DNA of 9,760 nt, taken from contig CALKMT010000028.1 of assembly GCA_938091715.1 (NCBI GenBank), forward strand, positions 1 through 9,760, read 5' to 3'. The translations under genes were made by a program, and so were the position numbers. The notes under the pieces are model-generated. The model saw only the letters and a program-made list of their open reading frames with translations, was not told where the DNA came from and made no database searches. This DNA comes from an uncultured Litorivicinus sp. Lineage in GTDB: Bacteria; Pseudomonadota; Gammaproteobacteria; Pseudomonadales; Litorivicinaceae. This document shows, piece by piece, positions 1-7,200 of the stretch (within the stretch, counting starts at the first letter, position 1; the number at the start of each line of letters is the position of its first letter).

Positions 1-703
1 CATGGGGCTGGCCGGCATCCTGGGCGGCATGGGCTGGGGGGCGATACCGGCCTTGCTCAAGACCCGGTTTAATACCAACGAAATCCTGACCAGCCTGATG
101 TTGACCTATGTCGCCGGGCTGTTTCTTAGCTTGATGGTGCATGGTCCATTGCGGGATCCCGATGGATTTAACTTTCCCGAGTCTCGCCTGTTCCACGATG
201 CGGCCCTCATTCCCACGCTGTTCGATCAGGGCCGCGCCCATGTCGGTTTTTTGGTGGCGCTGATTCTGGCGCCGATTGGCAGCTATCTGGTGGCACGACA
301 CATGCTGGGTTTTCAGTTGCGTGTCCAGGGCCAAGCCCCGCGGGCCGCGCGCTTTGCCGGTTTTTCCCAAAGCAAACTGATCTGGCTTAGCTTTTTGTTA
401 AGCGGCGGCCTGGCCGGGCTGGCCGGCATGATGGAGGTCAGTGGCAGTGTCGGGCAATTGGTGCCGGTGATCAGTCCGGGCTACGGTTTTACCGCCATTA
501 TCGTGGCGTTTTTGGGACGCCTAAGCCCCATGGGGATCGTGCCGGCGGGCTTGTTGATGGCGCTGTCCTACATGGGCGGCGAAGCGGCTCAGATTAACCT
601 AGGCCTACCCAACGCTGTGACCGGGGTGTTTCAGGGCATGTTGTTGTTCTTTTTGCTGGGCAGTGCCGTGATCAGCCAGTACCGCATCCGATGGAGCCCC
701 TAA
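1..703 (+). CDS. ABC importer permease, BMP/nucleoside type (5' end missing)
   Basis: Inner-membrane permease of a BMP-linked ABC importer, the family (YufP/NupP-like, branched-chain permease fold) that takes up nucleosides and related compounds. The reading frame is open to the left edge; an ATG at position 2 is probably internal, because family members are roughly 350 residues and only 233 are visible here. Counting from that ATG, hydrophobic segments lie near residues 28-47, 81-98, 126-146, 162-191 and 205-225. The family-typical NTNEILTSLMLTYVA stretch is at 24-38, and a cytoplasmic loop with QAPRAARFAGFS at 111-122 probably contacts the ATPase. Its TAA stop overlaps the next permease start (TAATG), so the two are translationally coupled. 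The ATP-binding gene is expected just upstream, outside the window. Family assignment is firm; the substrate is inferred from the xdh/guaD neighbours. Confidence 0.9.
   Translation, partial: MGLAGILGGMGWGAIPALLKTRFNTNEILTSLMLTYVAGLFLSLMVHGPLRDPDGFNFPESRLFHDAALIPTLFDQGRAHVGFLVALILAPIGSYLVARHMLGFQLRVQGQAPRAARFAGFSQSKLIWLSFLLSGGLAGLAGMMEVSGSVGQLVPVISPGYGFTAIIVAFLGRLSPMGIVPAGLLMALSYMGGEAAQINLGLPNAVTGVFQGMLLFFLLGSAVISQYRIRWSP
693..696 (+). promoter_or_regulatory. Ribosome binding site deciding the second permease start
   Basis: GGAG lies six bases before the ATG at 703 and inside the end of the first permease gene. An alternative in-frame ATG at 691 has no such site upstream (gtaccgcatccg), so 703 is the better start. 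The stop of the first permease and this start share one base (TAATG). Confidence 0.7.
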
Positions 704-1629
704 TGGACTACGGATTTTTGATACCTGCCTTTCAGTCAATCATCATCGCCTCGACGCCTTTGGTGTTCGCGGCCATGGGCGAGCTGATCTCCGAGCGCGC
801 TGGGGTATTAAACCTGGGTGTCGAGGGCATGATGATCATGGGCGCCGTGGTGGGATTCGCGGTGGTCATCGCCGGGGGCGGTGGCGTCTTGGGATTTGCG
901 GCCGCCGCGGTGGCTGGTGCCTTGATGGCCGGACTGTTTGGTTTGTTGACCCTGGTGCTATACGCCAATGCGGTTGCCACCGGCCTAGCCTTGACCCTGT
1001 TCGGCTTGGGCCTCAGTGCCTTGCTGGGCTCACAGTTTGTCGGGCTCTCGGCGGACGCCTTTCCTAAACTACACATCCCGGTTTTGTCGGATATTCCGGT
1101 GCTGGGCCCGGTTTTGTTCCAGCATGATCCGATGATTTATGTCTCGCTGTTGACCGCGGTGGGGTTGGCCTGGTTCTTTCGTTCGTCCCGTGCTGGCCTG
1201 ATTGTCCGGGCGGTGGGGGATGATCATGATGCGGCCCACGCCATCGGTTATAACGTCGTCGCCATTCGATTTGCCGCGGCCTGCGCAGGCGGTGCACTGG
1301 CCGGTATCGGCGGGGCCTATTTGTCGATTGTGCAAACCCCATTATTTGTTGAAAACATGACCGCTGGCCGGGGATGGATTGCCCTGGCCCTGGTGGTGTT
1401 CGCCAGTTGGAAAGTGGGCCGGGTGTTGTTGGGCGCTTATCTGTTTGGTGGCATCACCATTATCCAATTACATGTGCAAGGGTTTGGTATTTCGATCCCA
1501 TCCCAGATATTGTCCATGCTTCCCTACATTGCCACGGTCGTCGTGTTGACGGTCATTTCAGCCAAAGGAATTCAGGCGCGTTCTGGCGCGCCGAGAGCAC
1601 TGGGTCAAACCTTCAAGGTGACCCACTAA
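703..1629 (+). CDS. ABC importer permease, BMP/nucleoside type, second subunit
   Basis: Second inner-membrane permease of the same importer (YufQ/NupQ-like), forming a heterodimeric channel with the preceding subunit. With the start at 703 it is 308 residues, normal for this shorter partner. The N-terminal family signature SERAGVLNLGVEGMM is at 30-44. Membrane segments are visible near 46-57, 63-88, 91-110, 144-159, 188-208, 224-235, 241-255 and 271-287. The cytoplasmic coupling loop AVGDDHDAAHAIGYNV is at 170-185; it corresponds to the AVGENPxAA-type loop of relatives. The binding-protein gene follows after 25 bases. The start four codons earlier (691) cannot be fully excluded. Function as an importer permease is well supported; purine specificity rests on context. 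Confidence 0.93.
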   Translation: MDYGFLIPAFQSIIIASTPLVFAAMGELISERAGVLNLGVEGMMIMGAVVGFAVVIAGGGGVLGFAAAAVAGALMAGLFGLLTLVLYANAVATGLALTLFGLGLSALLGSQFVGLSADAFPKLHIPVLSDIPVLGPVLFQHDPMIYVSLLTAVGLAWFFRSSRAGLIVRAVGDDHDAAHAIGYNVVAIRFAAACAGGALAGIGGAYLSIVQTPLFVENMTAGRGWIALALVVFASWKVGRVLLGAYLFGGITIIQLHVQGFGISIPSQILSMLPYIATVVVLTVISAKGIQARSGAPRALGQTFKVTH

Positions 1630-1654
1630 ATCGCATAAACGAGAGGACGTTTAC

Positions 1655-2719
1655 ATGCAGTTGAAAAAATGGATGGCAGCCGCGGCAGCCGGCGCACTTC
1701 TGAGCACCGGCGCCATGGCCGACAAACTCAAAGTGGGATTTGTCTACGTAGGCCCTGTTTCTGATGGGGGTTGGACTTACGAGCACGACGTCGGACGCAA
1801 GGCGGTTGAAGCTGAGTATGGCGACAAGGTCGAAACCACCTACGTTGAAAGTGTCTCTGAAGGCCCCGACGCCGAGCGCGTGATTACGCAGTTGGCCCAG
1901 CAAAACGACATGGTGTTCACCACCAGCTTTGGTTACATGAACCCCACGGTCAAGGTGGCTAAGCGCTTCCCGAACGTTAAGTTCGAACACGCCACCGGCT
2001 TTAAGCGCGCCGACAACGTCGCCGTTTACAGCTCACGCTTTTACGAAGGCCGCCACGTTATTGGTTTGATTGCCGGTGAAATGACCAAGAGCAACACCAT
2101 CGGTTATATCGCCTCGTTCCCGATTCCTGAGGTCATCCGCGGTATCAACGCAGCCTACTTGGCCGCCAAGAGCGTGAACCCTGACGTGAAAATGAAAATC
2201 GTCTGGGTCAACACCTGGTTCGATCCGGGCAAGGAAGCCGACGCGGCCAAGGCCTTGATCGACCAAGGCGCGGACATTCTGATGCAGCACACCGACTCGG
2301 GCGCGCCCATGCAGATCGCTGAACAGCAAGGCATCTATGCCTTTGGTCAGGCGTCAAACATGGCGAACTTTGGCCCCAACGCGCAGTTGACTGGCATTAT
2401 CGATGACTGGGCACCCTACTATGTTCAGCAGGTTGGCAAGGCAATGGACGGCAGCTGGTCCAGCACCGATACCTGGGGTGGTTTCGATACCGGAATGGTT
2501 GCGTTGGCACCCTTTGGTGACGCCGTTTCGGCCGAGCTGAAAGCCAAAGCGATCGCGGCTCGGGACAATATTGCTAACGGCAATTTGCACCCCTTCACTG
2601 GCCCGATTAACAAGCAAGACGGCAGCGTCTGGCTAAAGGCTGGCGAAACCGCTGATGACGGCACTTTGCTGGGCATGGACTTCTATGTTGAAGGCATCGA
2701 AGGCAGCGTTCCGAAGTAA
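1655..2719 (+). CDS. BMP-family periplasmic substrate-binding protein, probable purine ligand
   Basis: Periplasmic binding component of the importer, BMP/PnrA-like family (COG1744), which includes purine-nucleoside binding proteins. It has 354 residues and starts at an ATG seven bases after GAGAGGA (1641-1647). The N-terminus is a Sec signal peptide: KK at 4-5, a hydrophobic Ala-rich core at 7-19, and probable cleavage after AMA at 20-22. There is no lipobox cysteine, so the mature protein should be soluble as in Gram-negative bacteria. Family stretches include VSDGGWTYEHDVGR (35-48), SFGYMNPTVKVA (91-102), YEGRHVIGLIAGEM (130-143), and NTWFDP with GKEADAAKALIDQGAD (186-207). A strong terminator follows the stop, which fits high expression of the binding protein. 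Binding of purine bases or nucleosides is inferred from the neighbouring xdh and guaD genes and the family; the exact ligand cannot be read from sequence alone. Confidence 0.93.
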   Translation: MQLKKWMAAAAAGALLSTGAMADKLKVGFVYVGPVSDGGWTYEHDVGRKAVEAEYGDKVETTYVESVSEGPDAERVITQLAQQNDMVFTTSFGYMNPTVKVAKRFPNVKFEHATGFKRADNVAVYSSRFYEGRHVIGLIAGEMTKSNTIGYIASFPIPEVIRGINAAYLAAKSVNPDVKMKIVWVNTWFDPGKEADAAKALIDQGADILMQHTDSGAPMQIAEQQGIYAFGQASNMANFGPNAQLTGIIDDWAPYYVQQVGKAMDGSWSSTDTWGGFDTGMVALAPFGDAVSAELKAKAIAARDNIANGNLHPFTGPINKQDGSVWLKAGETADDGTLLGMDFYVEGIEGSVPK

Positions 2720-2737
2720 GCGCGAAATTTGATACAG

Positions 2738-2765
2738 AGCCCCGGTTTTTCCGGGGCTTTTTTTT
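2738..2765 (+). terminator. Intrinsic terminator after the binding-protein gene
   Basis: A perfect 8-base stem (AGCCCCGG / CCGGGGCT) with a TTTTT loop is followed directly by an unbroken T run through 2765. It begins 18 bases after the stop of the binding-protein gene and ends 27 bases before xdhA. It should end most transcripts of the transporter operon. No A-rich stretch precedes the stem, so a strong reverse-strand role is unlikely. Confidence 0.93.
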
Positions 2766-2792
2766 GCCTGACATACGCCCTAGGATCCCAGC

Positions 2793-4157
2793 ATGCAGAT
2801 TGCTTTTTTGTTGAATGGCCAAACGATCCGGCTAACGCTGGACGACCCGCATGTGACGACCTTGAATTGGTTGCGCGATAATGGACACGTGGGTTCAAAA
2901 GAGGGCTGCGCCGAGGGGGATTGCGGGGCCTGTACAGCGGTTATGGCCGAAGTCGTCGACGGCCAAATCCAACTGTCCCCGGTTAACACCTGCATTCAAT
3001 TGATTAGCCGGCTGAATGGCTGTGCCTTGATCACGGTCGAGGGCCTGTCCCAGGACTCGATCCATCCCATTCAACAGGCAGTCGTGGACGAGCACGGCAG
3101 CCAGTGCGGTTATTGCACGCCGGGTGTTGTCATGGCCCTGTATTACGGGCTGAATGCTCAGCCACCGCAAAACCGCGAGCAAGCCTGCGACCTGTTGGCC
3201 GGTAATTTATGCCGTTGCACGGGGTATCAGGGCTTGCTGCGGGTGGCGATGGATCTGCCCAAGATTGCTCGGGATCGGTTGGAGCCGTTGGTCGAGGCGC
3301 TGGCGGCACTGCATGCTCCGACCCCTGAGGAGCACCCCACAACATTGAATCAGGCCCTGGCACTGCGCGCCCAATGGCCGGATGCCCAGGTGGTGGCGGG
3401 AAATACTGACGTCGGCCTATGGGTGACCAAACGCCACCAGCGCTTCGAGCGGGTTCTGATGCTGCATCGGATTCCGGAGCTGCAACAAATCCACCTCGAT
3501 AACGGCCAGTTGGTGATTGGCGCCATGGTGACCTATACCCAGGCCCTGGCGACGCTGACCCAGCACTGGCCCAGTGTCGATCGTTACCTAAAACGTATCG
3601 GTTCGGTGCAGGTCCGCAGTGCCGGAACCCTGGGGGGCAACCTTGCCAACGGCTCGCCGATTGGCGATATGCCACCAATGTTGATCGCCTTGCAGGCCCA
3701 GATCGAGTTGCAAAGCGTCCGCGGAACCCGACACCTGCCGCTGGAGCAGTTTTTTATCCAGTACGGCGTGCAAGACCTGGCCGATGACGAGTTGTTGGTG
3801 CGTATTCATGTGCCGATGGAGTCTCGCTCGTTGGCGATGGCCAAGCTGTCCAAACGTGCCGACCAAGACATCTCGGCGGTCAGTCTGGGGCTGAGTGCCC
3901 GGGTTGAAAACGGATGTTTGCTGGATCCGGTGATTGCCTTTGGAGGCATGGCAGGAACTCCTAAACGAGCTCGGCACCTAGAGCAAGCCTTGAACAATTG
4001 CCCGCTGGATCGGGTCGATTGGCAGGTATTGGCACAGGACTTTGAACCCCTGTCCGATGCCCGCGCCAGTGCCGAATACCGCATGCGAGCCGCCCAGGGC
4101 ATGGTAAAACGCGCGTGCCAACAACTGCTGGGCCAACCAATCGAGGTGTTGGTATGA
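2793..4157 (+). CDS. xdhA: Xanthine dehydrogenase small subunit (2Fe-2S and FAD domains)
   Basis: Electron-transfer subunit of xanthine dehydrogenase, 454 residues, close to the usual size of bacterial XdhA. It carries electrons from the molybdenum site in XdhB through two 2Fe-2S clusters to FAD and NAD+. The plant-ferredoxin-like cluster is held by C39, C44, C47 and C67 (GCAEGDCGAC). The second cluster is held by C105, C108, C140 and C142 (QCGYC and LCRC). The FAD domain shows VAGNTDVG at 201-208 and SAGTLGGNLANGSPIGD at 276-292. The C-terminal flavoprotein part has KLSKRADQDISAVS at 351-364; K351 aligns with the FAD-contacting lysine of bovine enzyme. The ATG has AGGA seven bases upstream (2782-2785). 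It heads a four-gene set just after a strong terminator, and its own promoter is not obvious. The TGA overlaps the xdhB ATG. No key residue appears to be missing. Confidence 0.96.
   Translation: MQIAFLLNGQTIRLTLDDPHVTTLNWLRDNGHVGSKEGCAEGDCGACTAVMAEVVDGQIQLSPVNTCIQLISRLNGCALITVEGLSQDSIHPIQQAVVDEHGSQCGYCTPGVVMALYYGLNAQPPQNREQACDLLAGNLCRCTGYQGLLRVAMDLPKIARDRLEPLVEALAALHAPTPEEHPTTLNQALALRAQWPDAQVVAGNTDVGLWVTKRHQRFERVLMLHRIPELQQIHLDNGQLVIGAMVTYTQALATLTQHWPSVDRYLKRIGSVQVRSAGTLGGNLANGSPIGDMPPMLIALQAQIELQSVRGTRHLPLEQFFIQYGVQDLADDELLVRIHVPMESRSLAMAKLSKRADQDISAVSLGLSARVENGCLLDPVIAFGGMAGTPKRARHLEQALNNCPLDRVDWQVLAQDFEPLSDARASAEYRMRAAQGMVKRACQQLLGQPIEVLV
4143..4148 (+). promoter_or_regulatory. Ribosome binding site deciding the xdhB start
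   Basis: GAGGTG lies five bases before the ATG at 4154, which forms an ATGA overlap with the xdhA stop. The frame also has an ATG at 4115, but that would add 13 unconserved residues and a 43-base overlap, so 4154 is preferred. Confidence 0.75.
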
Positions 4158-6418
4158 GCCAGGACCCGATCCACCAGCCGATCGCCCATGACAGCGCGGT
4201 TGGCCATGTCACCGGCAGCGCCCGTTATGTTGACGACGAGCCGTTGCCGGCCCATACGCTGCATCTGGCACCGGTCCTTAGCACCTGTGCCCATGGTGAG
4301 CTGGGTGCCCGAGACTACAGCGGTGCCTTGGCGATGCCTGGCGTGGTGGCGGTCTATGACGTTGACAGGATCCCCGGGCGTAACGATGTCAGCCCGGTGG
4401 CCGGGGACGATCCTCTGTTTGCTGATCAACGGGTTGAGTACGCCGGCCAACTGATTGCGGTGGTGGCCGCCCATTCCCGGGTGATTGCCCAGCAGGCCGC
4501 TCAACGGGTCCGGATCGAAACCCGTCCGTTGCCCGCCATCGTCACCCTAGAACAGGCCATGGCTCAGTCCAGCTTTATTCAGGCGCCTTACCAGATGGAA
4601 GCAGGCCAACCCGATCAGGCGCTCAGCGACGCACCGCACCGGTTGAGCGGGACCTTGGATATTGGCGGCCAGGATCATTTTTACCTCGAGGGCCAAGCCG
4701 CCCTAGCGATGCCGAACAACGAAGGCGACCTGCGGATTTTGTCATCCACGCAACACCCCTCCGAGGTTCAGCATGCCGTTGCTCGAGTCCTGGGATGGGC
4801 GCAACATCGAGTGGATGTGCATGTCCGCCGCCTGGGTGGTGGCTTTGGCGGCAAGGAAACCCAAGGCAACGGGGTGGCCGCAGCTTGTGCGCTGGTTGCC
4901 AGTGATCTGGGCTGTCCGGTCAAGTGGGTCCTGGATCGTGACGACGACATGCGCATGACCGGCAAACGGCATGACTTTAAAATCCAATACCAGGTCGGAT
5001 TTGACGCCGCGGGCCGCATCCACGCCCTGGACATGACCCAGCATGTGCGTTGCGGTTATTCGATGGATCTCAGCTCGGCCATCGCGGATCGGGCGATGTT
5101 TCATGCGGACAATGCGTATCACATCGAAAACATGCGGGTGCGCAGCTTGCGCTATAAAACCCATACGGTCAGCGCCACGGCGTTCCGCGGATTTGGCGGG
5201 CCCCAGGGCATGATGGGGATCGAGCGAGTCATCCAAGCCATCGCCCATGAGTTGCGTTTGGACCCGGTTGATGTGCGCCTTCGAAACCTTTATCCCCAGG
5301 CCCCACCCCAGCGAACGCACTACGGTATGGCGGTCCAGGATGCGGTCACCGAGCCGCTGATTCACGATTTGATGGAGGCTTGCGACTATCGCAAGCGCCG
5401 AGCCGAAATCCAGGCTCACAACGCCACCCAACCGACCATTCGGCGTGGAATTGCCCTGACCCCGGTCAAGTTTGGTATCTCCTTTACCACCACGCACTTA
5501 AATCAGGCCGGGGCGCTGGTGCATATCTATCAGGACGGTTCGGTCCAGGTGAATCACGGCGGTATCGAGATGGGTCAGGGGCTGTACACCAAAATCTCGC
5601 AATTGGCAGCATCGGTTTTGGGTCTGGAGCTGTCCTCGATCCGGGTTACCCAGACCCAGACCGACAAGGTGCCCAACACCTCAGCCACGGCCGCCTCTTC
5701 AGGGGCCGACATGAACGGCATGGCGGTAGTACGTGCCTGCGAAACCCTGCGCGAGCGCTTGATGTCCTTTGTCGCCCAGCATTGGAGTTGTGACCTGGAG
5801 CAACTGAGCTGGGAGCGGGGCCAGGTGCGCGGCCCTGATCAGGTCTGGAGCTTTGGCGAATTGATCCAGCAGGCGTATCTGAATCGCATTTCTCTGTCGG
5901 CGGTGGGCTTTTATGCCACGCCCGATATTCACTGGGATCGCGAGCAGGCCCAGGGCCGGCCGTTTTACTATTTTGCATACGGGGCGGCGGTGACCGAGGT
6001 ATCGGTGGACACACTGACCGGGGAAAACCGTATTGATCGGGTGGATATTCTGCATGACTGCGGGCGCTCACTGAATCCGGCCATCGACCTGGGCCAGATC
6101 GAAGGGGGCTACATCCAAGGCCTGGGTTGGCTGACCACCGAGGAGCTGGTGTGGTCCGAGCAAGGCACCCTGATGACTCACGCCCCCTCGACCTACAAGG
6201 TGCCCTGTGCCCGGGATACCCCGGCGATCTTTAATGCGCAGCTCTGGGCGCCGGGCCAGAACCGGGAACTGACCGTGCGCCGCTCAAAGGCCGTGGGCGA
6301 GCCACCCTTGATGTTGGCCATGTCGGCATTTTATGCCCTCGAGGACGCCATTACCCAGGACACTTATCCAGCGTTGAACGCACCGGCCACGGCTGAACGT
6401 TTGCTGAACGCGCTATGA
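4154..6418 (+). CDS. xdhB: Xanthine dehydrogenase large subunit (molybdopterin-binding)
   Basis: Catalytic subunit that binds the molybdenum cofactor and hydroxylates hypoxanthine to xanthine and xanthine to urate; 754 residues from the ATG at 4154. The N-terminal a/b-hammerhead domain (about 15-130) is followed by cofactor-binding domains: GGQDHFYLEGQ (171-181), RRLGGGFGGKE (225-235), TAFRGFGGPQGM (342-353), FGISFTT (440-446), HGGIEMGQGL (468-477) and KAVGEPPLML (712-721). By alignment from memory with bovine enzyme, E235 matches Glu802, R313 (ADRAMFH) matches Arg880, F347 matches Phe914, F444/T445 match Phe1009/Thr1010, and E716 is the catalytic base Glu1261. The E235-R313-R345 spacing equals that of the bovine protein. 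This full purine pocket argues for true xanthine dehydrogenase over other molybdenum hydroxylases. No signal peptide; cytoplasmic. Coupled to xdhA and xdhC by ATGA overlaps. Confidence 0.97.
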   Translation: MSQDPIHQPIAHDSAVGHVTGSARYVDDEPLPAHTLHLAPVLSTCAHGELGARDYSGALAMPGVVAVYDVDRIPGRNDVSPVAGDDPLFADQRVEYAGQLIAVVAAHSRVIAQQAAQRVRIETRPLPAIVTLEQAMAQSSFIQAPYQMEAGQPDQALSDAPHRLSGTLDIGGQDHFYLEGQAALAMPNNEGDLRILSSTQHPSEVQHAVARVLGWAQHRVDVHVRRLGGGFGGKETQGNGVAAACALVASDLGCPVKWVLDRDDDMRMTGKRHDFKIQYQVGFDAAGRIHALDMTQHVRCGYSMDLSSAIADRAMFHADNAYHIENMRVRSLRYKTHTVSATAFRGFGGPQGMMGIERVIQAIAHELRLDPVDVRLRNLYPQAPPQRTHYGMAVQDAVTEPLIHDLMEACDYRKRRAEIQAHNATQPTIRRGIALTPVKFGISFTTTHLNQAGALVHIYQDGSVQVNHGGIEMGQGLYTKISQLAASVLGLELSSIRVTQTQTDKVPNTSATAASSGADMNGMAVVRACETLRERLMSFVAQHWSCDLEQLSWERGQVRGPDQVWSFGELIQQAYLNRISLSAVGFYATPDIHWDREQAQGRPFYYFAYGAAVTEVSVDTLTGENRIDRVDILHDCGRSLNPAIDLGQIEGGYIQGLGWLTTEELVWSEQGTLMTHAPSTYKVPCARDTPAIFNAQLWAPGQNRELTVRRSKAVGEPPLMLAMSAFYALEDAITQDTYPALNAPATAERLLNAL

Positions 6419-7200
6419 ACCGCTGGCAACCACAGGGGGTCGAGTTTGTGGCGGCCCAGCCCGACGCTTGTCTGGCCATTATTGTCGAGGCCTTGGGTTC
6501 GACCCCGCGCAATGCCGGCGCTTGGATGTTGATCAATGCCAGCCAAACCTTGGGCACGATCGGCGGCGGCCATCTGGAACAAGCGGTTATCCAACACGCC
6601 CGCCAGTTAACCCAGCCGGACGAGCAGGGGTATAACCTGGGCACGGCCATGAATCAGTGTTGCGGCGGTTGGGTGCGGGTCGAGTTTTGGCCCAGTGTGC
6701 CTGCCGATGCGGATCAGCACCGACTGCCCAGCGGCCGAGACTGGCCCCAGGAAGTCCCTGACTTAGCCCTGCGTGTGTATGGCGCAGGCCACGTCGGCCG
6801 GGCATTGGCCGGGCAAGTGGCCAGCCTGCCCATCGAGTTGGAGATCGTTGACGGCCGCGACGCCTATTTGGATTACCCCTGGCCTGCAGGCGTCCGTGCC
6901 GGCCACCAGGCCTCGGATGCTATCCCGGATGCGGTGCTGGTCATGACGCACTCCCATGCATTGGATCTTGAGATCTGCCAGGCCCATTTGGCAGAGCCGC
7001 CTTGGTTTATTGGTTTGCTGGGCTCGCGCAGCAAGTCGGTTAAGTTTGCCAATCAACTGCGGCGATTGGGCCTGGATCCCAGCCCGCTGGTCTGTCCCAT
7101 TGGCGACAAAACCCTGGGCAAGACCCCGCCGCTGGTGGCGCTCAGCATCCTGCACCACCTAATGGCGTTGCATGTCTCGCGTTTTCAGGAGCCCGAATGA
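6415..7200 (+). CDS. xdhC: Xanthine dehydrogenase accessory protein XdhC
   Basis: Chaperone that binds molybdenum cofactor, helps with its sulfuration and hands it to XdhB; not part of the final enzyme. It has 261 residues, in the usual range. The N-terminal XdhC/CoxI domain shows IVEALGSTPRNAGAWML (23-39), GTIGGGHLE (47-55) and the conserved QCCGG at 81-85. The C-terminal Rossmann domain begins with RVYGAGHVGRALAG (120-133), has an acidic strand end at VDG (145-147), then GLLGSRSKS (200-208) and IGDKTLGKTPP (229-239). The ATG overlaps the xdhB stop (ATGA) with no strong ribosome site, so translation probably depends on ribosomes finishing xdhB. The stop in turn overlaps guaD. Confidence 0.95.
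   Translation: MNRWQPQGVEFVAAQPDACLAIIVEALGSTPRNAGAWMLINASQTLGTIGGGHLEQAVIQHARQLTQPDEQGYNLGTAMNQCCGGWVRVEFWPSVPADADQHRLPSGRDWPQEVPDLALRVYGAGHVGRALAGQVASLPIELEIVDGRDAYLDYPWPAGVRAGHQASDAIPDAVLVMTHSHALDLEICQAHLAEPPWFIGLLGSRSKSVKFANQLRRLGLDPSPLVCPIGDKTLGKTPPLVALSILHHLMALHVSRFQEPE

Noticed and set aside
2781..2786. TAGGAT as a possible -10 element for xdhA
   Set aside because: It matches only 4 of 6 consensus bases, overlaps the ribosome site and has no -35 partner at a proper distance.
3753..3785. XdhA has FFIQYGVQDL where bovine enzyme has FFxGYRKTxL, suggesting an altered NAD-side pocket
   Set aside because: As I recall, proteobacterial XdhA proteins often carry a YGKQ-type sequence here, so this is probably normal for the subfamily.
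3806..4504. Open frame of 232 codons on the - strand across the xdhA-xdhB junction
   Set aside because: Both + strand genes are certain from motifs; this frame shows no family features and is a codon-bias shadow.
4742..5497. Long open frame (251 codons) on the - strand inside xdhB
   Set aside because: It lies wholly within a well-conserved catalytic gene, has no recognisable domain, and such antisense frames are common in GC-rich coding DNA.
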